From positions 1-64,000 of the forward strand of contig NZ_PYMA01000012.1 in the NCBI RefSeq assembly GCF_003026495.1: a stretch of DNA of 64,000 nt, given 5' to 3'. Shown in pieces: positions 8,009 through 16,830 of this stretch. Under the pieces are notes generated by a model. It ran no database searches. It was not told the DNA's origin and saw only the letters and a program-made list of their open reading frames with translations. How positions within the stretch are numbered: position 1 is the stretch's first letter; the number at the start of each line of letters is the position of its first letter. This DNA comes from Photobacterium sanctipauli (GTDB lineage Bacteria > Pseudomonadota > Gammaproteobacteria > Enterobacterales > Vibrionaceae). The translations under genes were made by a program, and so were the position numbers.

Positions 8009-11000
8009 TTAGATATCAGTACCATTGAAGCTGATTTCATCGCTGTTGTTATCACTCCATACCGTGACTTCTTTACCTTCATTGTTGGTGAAGGTATAGC
8101 CCTGCAGCGATGCCGTATCAATGTTGCTGGCTTCGTAGGCCTCACGCAATTCGGCAGACATTTCAGGGGCGTCTTGTGCCATTTCCCAACCGTAACCTTC
8201 CAGATCCAGCTTGCCAGCACCGGTACAAACGAATTGTCCGTTGCCTTCTTCTGCGGTGTCATTGGCAAGGATCTTATCTAAGCCAACTTTCAGCTCTGCA
8301 TCTGTGGCGTTAACCACAACGGCTTCAAGCTCTTGGTAGGCGGTAGCTGTCATATCAATGATTTGACCATCAGCATCGCTACCAATCTCTAGTCGGTCGA
8401 AGCCTGCGCCACCACTGAAATGAACGGTAGAACCATCGGTACCATTGATGTCATCAGTATCAAAGATCAAGATGTCGTTACCGCTACCGGCAAAGATTTG
8501 GTCGACACCCTCACCACCATCAAGGGTATCATTGCCTTCCTGGCCGAACAGCAGGTCAGAACCTGAGCCGCCATCAAGGTTATCGTTACCGATACCACCA
8601 TCCAGGTTGTCGTCGTTGTTGCCACCAAGCAGGGTATCGTCACCTTCAGCGCCACTAAGGGTATCGTTACCTGAACCACCGTCTAGTCGGTCATTACCTT
8701 CTGCGCCAAATAGGGTGTCAGCACCACCGTCACCATAGAGTTTGTCGTCGCCAGTTTCACCAAATAAGGTATCGTTATTACCGCCACCTTTCAGGGTATC
8801 GTTGCCTTCACCGCCGTAAAGCGTATCGTTGCCGCCGTCACCTTTGATGAAGTCATTACCTTCTTGGCCAAGCAACAAGTCATCACCAGAGCCACCGTAC
8901 ATGGAGTCATTATCGGCGCCACCTTCAAGGTTATCGTTACCAGACTCACCGTACAGCTTGTCTGCGCCAGCACCGCCTTTGATGATGTCATCGCCGCTGC
9001 CAGCTCGGATGGTGTCGTTACCTTCACCACCGTCGATATTATCGCTGCCGTTTTCGGTAGTAATGTTATCGTTGCCAAGGCCACCAAGTACGGTGTTGTC
9101 GCCGTTGCCGGTCGTGATCTTATCGTTACCATCACCTGCATCGATATAGTTCTGGCCGTCACCTACAGTGATGGTGTCAGCGCCAGCGCCTGCAGTAATG
9201 ACATTGTTACCGTCGCCAGCGGATACGGTGTTAGTACCATCGCCCGTGATAATGGTGTCGTTGCCGTCACCGGTGGTGATATTGTCGTTACCACTACCTG
9301 CGGTCACCGTGTTGTCACCATCACCAGCAGACACGGTATTGTTACCTTCAGTAATATCGATGGTGTCGTTGCCGCTACCCGTGGTAATGCTATCGTTACC
9401 CGCACCCGCGGTAATTTGGTTATGGCCATCGCCAGCTTTGATGGTGTCATTACCGTCGCCGCCGTCAATAATGTCATGACCTGCGCCGGTAGTAATGTTG
9501 TCGGTACCACTGCCTGTCGTCACGGTGTTGTTACCGTCACCTAGGCTAACCGTGTTATCACCACTTAAGTCGTTGACTGTGTTGTTGCCATCTGCTGCTA
9601 CGATGCTGTCGTTTCCTAGGCCGCCGTCGATGATGTTATCGCCAGCGCCGGCATCGATAGTATCGTCACCTTCGTTGCCTTGGATATTGTCATCGCCAGC
9701 AAACGTCTCGATTTTATCGTTGCCAGTACCGCCATCAACGGTATCAGCACCAGTGCCACCATAAATGGTATCGGCACCTGCACCGCCATCAAGGGTATTG
9801 GTACCCGCCGTGCCATGCAGCTCATCGTCGCCCTCACCACCAGAAAGTGAGTCGTTACCTTCACCTGCAAACAGCTTATCGTTGCCGATACCACCTGTGA
9901 TTGTGTCATTGCCTTCGCCGCCGACTAACGTATCGTCGCCTTCGGCTCCTGCCATGGTGTCGTTGCCTTCACCACCTTCGATAAGGTCATTACCCGCGCC
10001 ACCATCTAGGTTGTCGTTGCCGCCTGCCCCGTAAAGGGTATCATCGCCAGCACCTGCAACTGCGGTGTCTTTTCCAGCACCGCCATACAGGGTGTTGGTA
10101 CCTTCACCTAGGTCAATGGTATTGTTGCCTGCTTCGCCATAGACAACATCATCGCCTGAGCCTGCTGTCACCGTATCGTTACCATCGCCTGCGTAAAGAA
10201 TGTTGTTACCTTCACCGCCGGAGATCGTATCGTTGTCGGCGCCACCATAAAGGGTGTCAGCTGCATCGCTTCCGATAAGGGTATCGTCACCTTCACCACC
10301 GTAAATCTGATGGCTACCACCGGCTGCGGCAATCAGGGTATCGTCACCACCTTCACCCAGTACGGTATCTGTACCGTCATCGGCAATTAAATCGTTACCT
10401 TCACCCCCGGCGAGGTAGTCGGCACCCGCACCACCCATCAAGTTATCGTTACCGGCACCGCCAAACACCGTATCGTCGCCTTCACCTGCGTTGATGGTGT
10501 CATTACCTGCGCCAGCATCAATGTGGTCAGTACCCACACCGGTACTGATGTTATCGGCTCCGTCTCCGGAAAAGACTTGGTCGTCACCCTCGCTGGTTGA
10601 GATAGTGTCTGCATTGATACCACCGTAGACGGTATCGTTGCCTTCACCTGTTTCGATTTGGTTGGCACCCGACTCACCGTAGACAGTATCGTCACCGTCA
10701 CCGGTATCAATGATGTCATCACCCGCGCCAGCATAGACGGTATCGTTACCTGCGTTGGCAGTGATGGTATCGTTGCCTGTACCACCGCCAAGGATATCGT
10801 CCTCATCACCACTGATCAGGATATCGTTGCCATCTTCACCATACAGTTGAGAAACACCTGTACCGCCATCAAGAGTATCGTTACCCGTGCCACCAATCAG
10901 CACATCTTCACCAGCACCACCGGAGATGACATCATCACCAGCATCACCCAGAATAACGTCGTTACCTTCACCCGCAGTGATAGTATCGTCGCCACTACCA

Positions 11001-13564
11001 GCTTCGACATAGTCGTTGCCTGTGCCAGTATCGACCGTGTCATTACCGTCACCGGCCAGTACCGTGTCGTTTCCGGTGCCAGTGGTAATGTCATCTTCAT
11101 CTATACCACCATAAACGGTGTCGTCGCCTTCACCCGTATTGATGGTGTTTTTACCCGCGTCACCAAATACGGTGTCATTACCTGTGCCTGAATCGATAAC
11201 ATCATCGCCTTCACCAGCGAAAATGGTATCGTCACCGGCATTTGAAGTGATGGTGTCGTTACCCGTACCACCACTCAATAAATCGCTTTCGTCACTACTG
11301 ATGAGGGTATCGTTACCTGCATCGCCGTAGAGTTCAGAAATGCCTTCGCCGCCGTCGAGTAAGTCGTTGCCTGCACCACCTGCGATGATGTCTTTGCCTT
11401 CTTCACCGTAGAGTTTGTCATCACCCGTGCCACCAACTAGGGTATCGTCGCCAGTGCCACCAGTGACAGTATCATCCCCAGTACCGGCAAGTAGGATGTC
11501 ATTACCTTCACCACCGCTCATGGTGTCGTCGCCAGCGGCCCCCTCAAGGGTGTCATTACCTTTGTTGCCGATCAGGACATCATTGTCTTTTCCGCCATGC
11601 AGGTAGTCGTTTTCGTCGGAGCCGGTAAGGGTGTCTTCACCCTGGCCGCCGTATAGAATAGAGGAGTTGGCTCCGGCATTGATGGTATCGTTGCCGTCTT
11701 CACCGAATAGTTCATTGTTACCAGAAACGCCCTCGATAACATCGTCGCCAGCACCTGCGTATACTTGGTCGTTGCCGCTACCCGCATTAATGGTATCGTT
11801 GCCCGCACCAGTAAAGACTTGGTCGTCACCCGCACCGGCTTGGATGTCGTCGACACCTTCGCCAGAGAAAATTTGATCATTACCAGCGCCAGCTGTCACT
11901 GTGTTGTCACCGTCGCCGGCATAAGCGATGTTGTGGCCTTCACCCAGATCAATGGTGTCATCGCCAGACTCACTGTATACGGTGTCGTTATCAGCGCCTG
12001 TAGCGATCTGATTGTTACCAGCGCCAGCGTAGACAGTATCGTGGCCATCACCAGTATCAATGGTGTCATCACCCATATCGGTGTAAACGGTATCGTCACC
12101 CGTACCCGCGGTCACCGTATTGTTACCTGTTTCACCAAAGATAGTATCGTGACCAGCACCACCATCGATGATGTCGTTACCGTCTCCAGCGAAGACAAAG
12201 TCATCACCATCGCCCGCACTGATGACGTCATCCCCTTCATTGGCGTGAAGGTTATCGCTGCCTTCTCCGCCATCAAGTACGTCATTGCCTTCACCACCGA
12301 ACAGGGTATCGTGGCCTGTGCCCCCTGTTAGTCGGTCATTACCGAGGCCACCGTAGACTTCGTCGTCACCTGCGCCCCCGTCCACAATATCATCGCCGAC
12401 TTCACCCAAGACCTGATCGTTACCTTCACCGCCGAGGATAGTATCGTTACCATCACCACCAAGTACGAGATCATTGTCAGCGCCGCCGTCAAGGGTGTCG
12501 TTACCGTCGCCGCCCATGATGAAGTCTTCACCCGCACCACCGGCAATCTGGTCATCACCGGCGTCACCGTGGATTTCATCTTTACCTTCGCCACCGGTCG
12601 CAATGTCGTTGCCTAAACCACCAAACAGCTTGTCATCGCCAGTGCCGCCAGAAAGAATATCGTTGCCATCATCACCGACAAGAATATCGGCACCCGCACC
12701 ACCTTCTAGTCGATCGTCACCCAGCTCACCGAGTAGTAGGTCATCGCCGTCGCCACCGTAAATGGTGTCATTCCCGTCACTACCAAGCAGGGTATCGGCA
12801 CCTTCGTCGCCATGAAGGACATCATCACCACTACCGCCGATAATGACGTCATCACCTTCGCCGCCATGGAGGGTATCGTCGTTGATGTCACCATCTAGGA
12901 AGTCGTTGCCTTCACCGCCGAAGATGGTGTCTGAGCCTTGCTGGCCGAAAATCGTGTCATCACCTTCACCACCAGTAATGGTATCGTCGTAAATGTTATT
13001 GGCGATGATTTCAACAGAGTCGATGTCAGTGATTGGGTTGTTATCACCATCAACAAGGTTGAAGGCTATCAGTTCATCACCGCTAAATTTTTCGTTGGTG
13101 TAGGTATAATCAAGTGAGAGTGAACCGTCTTCTTCAACGGTAGCGGGAACAGTGTCAATGACAGTGCCATTGCTGTCGACGAGTTCGACGAACACCGCAT
13201 CGTAGGCATTCGTGGTAGTAAACTTGGCATTGATAGAACCCGTATTGTCAACCAAGTAGTTGCCAAGGCGAACACTGTGGGTAACTTCTTCTGCTTCCTC
13301 TGCAGGCGCGGAATATTCATAAACAGATTGCGCGTTACCCCAGCTGTCGTCTGGTGCCGGTTCGGCTGGTGGTTCTTCACCGTATTGAACATCACCGAAA
13401 ATGGTATCGTTGCCGGCATTTCCGTCGAGCTTATCGCTGCCTTCACCGCCAACGACAAAATCATCACCGCCTTTCGCTTCAACTTCATCACTACCTGATA
13501 AAACATCAATGCTATCGTCGTTGTCCGTGCCAGTGACTTTATCGTTGTACTTTGTTCCTTCCAT
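8009..13564 (-). CDS. giant RTX calcium-binding repeat protein, type I secretion substrate
   Basis: This is a 1851-residue, very acidic protein. Apart from a beta-sandwich-like insert near residues 90-185, almost all of it is glycine/aspartate nonapeptide repeats of the GGxGNDxLx type. These form calcium-stabilised parallel beta-rolls. The last ~150 residues hold the usual pre-signal block (FSGGAGFDRLEIGSDADGQ) and a non-repeat acidic tail ending SDEISFNGTDI, typical of uncleaved type I secretion signals. No protease, lipase or adhesin domain is visible, so it is best seen as a secreted structural or matrix protein. The ATG at 13564 has a spaced AGTGAGG site; a GTG four codons upstream is the alternative. 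It is convergent with its likely exporter operon. Confidence 0.9.
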   Translation of the reverse strand: MEGTKYNDKVTGTDNDDSIDVLSGSDEVEAKGGDDFVVGGEGSDKLDGNAGNDTIFGDVQYGEEPPAEPAPDDSWGNAQSVYEYSAPAEEAEEVTHSVRLGNYLVDNTGSINAKFTTTNAYDAVFVELVDSNGTVIDTVPATVEEDGSLSLDYTYTNEKFSGDELIAFNLVDGDNNPITDIDSVEIIANNIYDDTITGGEGDDTIFGQQGSDTIFGGEGNDFLDGDINDDTLHGGEGDDVIIGGSGDDVLHGDEGADTLLGSDGNDTIYGGDGDDLLLGELGDDRLEGGAGADILVGDDGNDILSGGTGDDKLFGGLGNDIATGGEGKDEIHGDAGDDQIAGGAGEDFIMGGDGNDTLDGGADNDLVLGGDGNDTILGGEGNDQVLGEVGDDIVDGGAGDDEVYGGLGNDRLTGGTGHDTLFGGEGNDVLDGGEGSDNLHANEGDDVISAGDGDDFVFAGDGNDIIDGGAGHDTIFGETGNNTVTAGTGDDTVYTDMGDDTIDTGDGHDTVYAGAGNNQIATGADNDTVYSESGDDTIDLGEGHNIAYAGDGDNTVTAGAGNDQIFSGEGVDDIQAGAGDDQVFTGAGNDTINAGSGNDQVYAGAGDDVIEGVSGNNELFGEDGNDTINAGANSSILYGGQGEDTLTGSDENDYLHGGKDNDVLIGNKGNDTLEGAAGDDTMSGGEGNDILLAGTGDDTVTGGTGDDTLVGGTGDDKLYGEEGKDIIAGGAGNDLLDGGEGISELYGDAGNDTLISSDESDLLSGGTGNDTITSNAGDDTIFAGEGDDVIDSGTGNDTVFGDAGKNTINTGEGDDTVYGGIDEDDITTGTGNDTVLAGDGNDTVDTGTGNDYVEAGSGDDTITAGEGNDVILGDAGDDVISGGAGEDVLIGGTGNDTLDGGTGVSQLYGEDGNDILISGDEDDILGGGTGNDTITANAGNDTVYAGAGDDIIDTGDGDDTVYGESGANQIETGEGNDTVYGGINADTISTSEGDDQVFSGDGADNISTGVGTDHIDAGAGNDTINAGEGDDTVFGGAGNDNLMGGAGADYLAGGEGNDLIADDGTDTVLGEGGDDTLIAAAGGSHQIYGGEGDDTLIGSDAADTLYGGADNDTISGGEGNNILYAGDGNDTVTAGSGDDVVYGEAGNNTIDLGEGTNTLYGGAGKDTAVAGAGDDTLYGAGGNDNLDGGAGNDLIEGGEGNDTMAGAEGDDTLVGGEGNDTITGGIGNDKLFAGEGNDSLSGGEGDDELHGTAGTNTLDGGAGADTIYGGTGADTVDGGTGNDKIETFAGDDNIQGNEGDDTIDAGAGDNIIDGGLGNDSIVAADGNNTVNDLSGDNTVSLGDGNNTVTTGSGTDNITTGAGHDIIDGGDGNDTIKAGDGHNQITAGAGNDSITTGSGNDTIDITEGNNTVSAGDGDNTVTAGSGNDNITTGDGNDTIITGDGTNTVSAGDGNNVITAGAGADTITVGDGQNYIDAGDGNDKITTGNGDNTVLGGLGNDNITTENGSDNIDGGEGNDTIRAGSGDDIIKGGAGADKLYGESGNDNLEGGADNDSMYGGSGDDLLLGQEGNDFIKGDGGNDTLYGGEGNDTLKGGGNNDTLFGETGDDKLYGDGGADTLFGAEGNDRLDGGSGNDTLSGAEGDDTLLGGNNDDNLDGGIGNDNLDGGSGSDLLFGQEGNDTLDGGEGVDQIFAGSGNDILIFDTDDINGTDGSTVHFSGGAGFDRLEIGSDADGQIIDMTATAYQELEAVVVNATDAELKVGLDKILANDTAEEGNGQFVCTGAGKLDLEGYGWEMAQDAPEMSAELREAYEASNIDTASLQGYTFTNNEGKEVTVWSDNNSDEISFNGTDI

Positions 13565-13618
13565 AATGAACCTCACTTGGTGTTAGCATCCGATATGTGT
13601 TTAGTGTTACTAAGCATA

Positions 13619-13637
13619 TAGGCATATAGTGTGCCTA
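13619..13637. promoter_or_regulatory. inverted repeat upstream of the RTX gene, possible operator
   Basis: TAGGCA and TGCCTA form a perfect inverted repeat separated by 7 bases, 55 bases upstream of the RTX start codon and within an AT-rich promoter-like region. The size and symmetry suit a dimeric regulator. No regulator can be named. Confidence 0.35.
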
Positions 13638-13859
13638 AATTTAAATCGTGTTAACGAAGGTGGAGTTAAGGTCCTGATTTGAAAATCAAAAAATAATTAA
13701 AACCTAACTTTTTACAACCCTTATGCAACTTGATTTATAACTATCTAAATCAAGAATAGACGGATTAATAGACATTGCTATATGGTTTTTTGCAATTTGC
13801 ATCATCATTTTGCAAAAGTGCTCGAGAGGAGAGGGGCATACCGGGTTTTTATTGATAAA

Positions 13860-14858
13860 TCAGAAAGAAAACGAATAAGCGATGGTAATGGAGCCGTCTT
13901 TTAACCGTCCTGTGCCTTCACCTCGCTCAGATGGGTGCCAGCGGTTACCAGAGTAGTTGTTATATTGGATGGTTATGGTACCAGGGCGCCAGTCGAAATA
14001 ACCGAAGCCATAGGTGAAATCAGGGTTCCAAGGTTGTTTTTGGCTACTGTCAAAATAGTAGAAGGCTGTGCCGTTCACATACCAGTTACCGACGATGGAG
14101 TATTTACACCCTAAACTGAGGGTTTGGTGCCCCTTCATATAGGAGGTGGTGGCAAGGTCGAAATACTCGGGGGTATAGTTGTAATCAACCTGGCAGCCGA
14201 TTGCACCTTCATCGGTAAACGACAGCCAGTCGACAAAAGGTTCACCAACCGGAAACTTCCAGCCCAAAGACCATGTTCCCTGATTAAAATTAGTGACAGG
14301 TTGTTCGTCTGTTGCCTTAAATCGGTTCCCACCATAGTTGGCGTACATTAGGCTAAACGTATATGGCCGCCAGTCGCTATAGCCAAAGACATAGGTGAAA
14401 TCGGGGTTCCATGGTTGCTGTTGATCGGAATCGTAATAGTAGTAGAGCGTACCAGAGACAAACCAGTTACCCAAGATCGTGTATTTTAGCGAAAGGGTGG
14501 TAGTAATGTTGTTGTTTGTCGGGCCATTGGTTGCGTTGGCTGGAATATTGGCGGCAGCGGTTTCAAGCAGTGGATAGCCTAAGCCAAGGTTACCACTTAA
14601 CCCGTCAAGAAAAGAGGTATCCTCTTTTTCTGCCCACTCCTCAAAAGGAAGTGAGAATGAACTAGATACCCCTTTCCATATCAAGTCCGTTTCAGTTTCT
14701 TCTTCGTCGTCAGCATCAAAAACCCGAATTTTGCTTGGGTCGGTCAGGTTTGGCGATTGAGGATCAGGCGCACGTTTGCGTGACTCAGTAAGGTACTCAC
14801 TGGCCAAGCTAGATGTTGATGTTATGACGCTAATTAAAACCAATACTCGATAGAGCAT
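13860..14858 (-). CDS. outer-membrane beta-barrel protein with internal duplication
   Basis: This 332-residue exported protein has a signal peptide at 1-19 (ending SSLAS) and a charged linker at 20-60. The barrel is rich in alternating aromatic strands and ends in YSFSF, the terminal-Phe signal for outer-membrane insertion. Two halves repeat the same block: GNWFVSGTLYYYYDSDQQQP and GNWYVNGTAFYYFDSSQKQP, each followed by WNPDFTY.FGY.DWRP and then NY.GNR. It sits inside the polysaccharide island between the matrix-protein gene and the synthesis cluster, on the opposite strand from the latter. A polymer-export pore is an attractive inference. A sensor or ordinary porin is equally open. Confidence 0.7.
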   Translation of the reverse strand: MLYRVLVLISVITSTSSLASEYLTESRKRAPDPQSPNLTDPSKIRVFDADDEEETETDLIWKGVSSSFSLPFEEWAEKEDTSFLDGLSGNLGLGYPLLETAAANIPANATNGPTNNNITTTLSLKYTILGNWFVSGTLYYYYDSDQQQPWNPDFTYVFGYSDWRPYTFSLMYANYGGNRFKATDEQPVTNFNQGTWSLGWKFPVGEPFVDWLSFTDEGAIGCQVDYNYTPEYFDLATTSYMKGHQTLSLGCKYSIVGNWYVNGTAFYYFDSSQKQPWNPDFTYGFGYFDWRPGTITIQYNNYSGNRWHPSERGEGTGRLKDGSITIAYSFSF

Positions 14859-15275
14859 ATGACATCCATATCAGGCCAATTCAGAAGATCAATGAGTTAC
14901 GTGAAAATTTGTGGCACGTTATACATCCGTGAATTCCAAAGTCGGCGAAAAAATACTGACCTTCCTATCAGTAACATAAGTGACTGATAAAATTGGAAAT
15001 TTGATATCAGCAGGCCATCATGGCCTTGTACCATTTACTAACAATATCCTGATCTTTTTGCAATCATTTGTTGTGCAAATATATGCCTAATTCATTGTTT
15101 GCGTGTTGAATTTTTGATGCTACGAACAAATTATGACTATTTTTTTGTGACTACTTGTAAATGTTACTAGACTGTTGAGTATAAGGGAGTTGTTGTATAT
15201 GAACTAGTGGGATGCTAACGTTATGTGCAACTTGATGATTATTTGCTGTAAATATAAGCGGAAGGGTGTTTCAGA
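14859..15275. other. 417-base divergent intergenic region of the polysaccharide cluster
   Basis: No gene is seen. The region must carry the promoters of the outer-membrane barrel gene (left) and the regulator/synthesis cluster (right). A weak sigma-70 candidate on the plus strand is TTGTGA at 15145-15150 and TAGACT at 15168-15173 (17-base spacer). A paired TTTTTGCAAT / TGTGCAAATA element lies at 15055-15082 and resembles one at 13786-13817 upstream of the RTX gene. Confidence 0.4.
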
Positions 15276-16535
15276 ATGAAGAATATCCTGTTAGTGGATG
15301 ATAACAGAACCATGCTGCTTTTTATGGAGAAGATGCTTTCCAAAAGAGGTTATGAAATTACCACAGCAAGTGATGGAGCCCAAGCTTTACAGATTTTAGA
15401 ACAACGTCCAGATATTCAGTTTGTATTGAGTGACTGGATGATGCCGGAAATGGACGGCATCGAGCTTTGTCATCGCGTAAAATCGGCTGATTATTCGCGC
15501 TATTTATTTTTCGTTCTGCTATCAGGTAAGGATGATCAACAATCAATAATTAGTGGCATTAATGCTGGTGCTGATGATTTTGTAGTTAAAGATACCCATG
15601 TTGATGAATTGGTGGCCCGCATAAAGGCAGGCTTTCGAACCCTCGCACTGCACAATGAAATAACTAACAAGAATAACCAACTCGATAATGCCTACGCCAC
15701 AATGAAGAAAGATTTAGAGTCGGCAGGGGATTTATTAAAACGTTTATTACCCACTGAGAATAAACTGTCGGGTGTTGAATTAAGTTATGTATCAATACCA
15801 AGTGCCCAAATAGGCGGGGATATGCTGGGCTACATGCAGCTTGACGAAGACAATGTGGGCTTTTACTTGCTCGATGTTGCCGGGCATGGGGTGTCTTCAG
15901 CGTTAATGTCTTTTTCCGTTCAGCAAAGTATCACGGTGAACTCAGATAAAGGGTCAATTATAAAATCATCAATACCTGAGCCTCCTTACTATCGATTAAA
16001 TGAGCCTCATGAAGTGCTCAAGCAATTAAATGATTTATATCTCAGCGATGATCAGAACCTGCTTTATTTCACCATGGCCTATGCCAAATTAAATATCAAA
16101 ACGGGCAAGCTGGCTTTTTCTATCGCGGGACACCCACCGCTGGTGTGGTTACATAGTAAAACCGGTGAGGCCGAATTTATTGGTCAAGATAGCTTTGTTG
16201 TCGGCGCCTTTGACTTTGTTGACTATGAGAGTGCTTATCTTCAATTAGAGCCAGGCGACAAAATTTGGATTTACTCAGATGGAATTACTGAGGCAGAAAA
16301 AGGAACAGCTCAGTTTTCGGAAGAAGGATTTAAAAATGCGGTGGTTGAGTTAAAAGACCACCCAACAACCGTGCAAACGGAATTGCTCGTAAACAGAGTA
16401 AGAGACTGGCAGCAGGCCGTACAATTTGATGATGACGTCAGTGTGCTTGTTGTGGAATGGACCGGTTATCCAAAAGGGGAAGAACCATGCAATACGAGAT
16501 TATCAACCAAGGTCAATGCACAATTCTTCAAATAA
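15276..16535 (+). CDS. response regulator fused to PP2C/SpoIIE-type serine phosphatase
   Basis: This is a 419-residue cytoplasmic regulator. The receiver domain (1-120) has acidic pair D8/D9, phospho-acceptor D53 in LSDWMMPEMDG and K105. A helical linker (about 125-160) leads to a PPM/SpoIIE phosphatase domain (about 165-400) with metal-binding motifs IGGDMLGY, DVAGHGVSSA, YSDGITEAE and DDDVSVLVVEW. Proteins of this type dephosphorylate a STAS anti-anti-sigma factor when the receiver is phosphorylated. The STAS partner overlaps its 3' end by 49 bases, and an RsbW-like kinase lies two genes on. No sensor kinase is adjacent. It probably gates the downstream polysaccharide genes. Confidence 0.9.
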   Translation: MKNILLVDDNRTMLLFMEKMLSKRGYEITTASDGAQALQILEQRPDIQFVLSDWMMPEMDGIELCHRVKSADYSRYLFFVLLSGKDDQQSIISGINAGADDFVVKDTHVDELVARIKAGFRTLALHNEITNKNNQLDNAYATMKKDLESAGDLLKRLLPTENKLSGVELSYVSIPSAQIGGDMLGYMQLDEDNVGFYLLDVAGHGVSSALMSFSVQQSITVNSDKGSIIKSSIPEPPYYRLNEPHEVLKQLNDLYLSDDQNLLYFTMAYAKLNIKTGKLAFSIAGHPPLVWLHSKTGEAEFIGQDSFVVGAFDFVDYESAYLQLEPGDKIWIYSDGITEAEKGTAQFSEEGFKNAVVELKDHPTTVQTELLVNRVRDWQQAVQFDDDVSVLVVEWTGYPKGEEPCNTRLSTKVNAQFFK

Positions 16536-16819
16536 AAGAAGAACGTTTTGATGCGAAGTTAGCGCCAAGTTTTCGTAGTGAGCTTGAGCAGTTATCTGAG
16601 TCAATTGGCACACATCTAGTAATGGATTTATCAGAAGTACGTTTTATGGATAGCAGTGGTCTTGGTGCTGTGATGGCTGTCTACAAAATGCTTCGTGGTA
16701 AGAAAATCAGTGTGGTAAATCCACAGCGTGCAGTCAAAGAGCTTTTAAAGCTTACTCGCATGGATAAGCTGATCACCAGCTTTGATTCCATCGAAGATGC
16801 TGTTGCAACTGTTGCGTAA
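16487..16819 (+). CDS. STAS-domain anti-anti-sigma-factor-like protein
   Basis: This 110-residue single STAS domain resembles SpoIIAA/RsbV. The phosphorylation site is FMDSSGLGA, with S57 the likely acceptor. The ATG at 16487 is chosen because it has a GGGGAAG ribosome-binding site and gives the normal STAS N-terminus; the earlier frame start at 16457 adds ten atypical residues. The gene overlaps the phosphatase gene by 49 bases in another frame, so the two are made together. Expected role: it binds the RsbW-like ATPase when unphosphorylated, and is reset by the upstream phosphatase. The final target (sigma factor, enzyme or another protein) is unknown. Confidence 0.9.
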   Translation: MQYEIINQGQCTILQIKEERFDAKLAPSFRSELEQLSESIGTHLVMDLSEVRFMDSSGLGAVMAVYKMLRGKKISVVNPQRAVKELLKLTRMDKLITSFDSIEDAVATVA

Positions 16820-16830
16820 AGGAGTCTCTG

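Noticed and set aside
8445..12761. Many long frames on the plus strand and other minus frames across the RTX gene
   Set aside because: They arise from the repetitive, biased composition of the RTX repeats and mirror the nonapeptide pattern. They lack start signals.
14900..14930. Possible sigma-54 promoter (TGGCACG at about 14911)
   Set aside because: The -24-like TGGCACG is not followed by a TTGC element at the required spacing.
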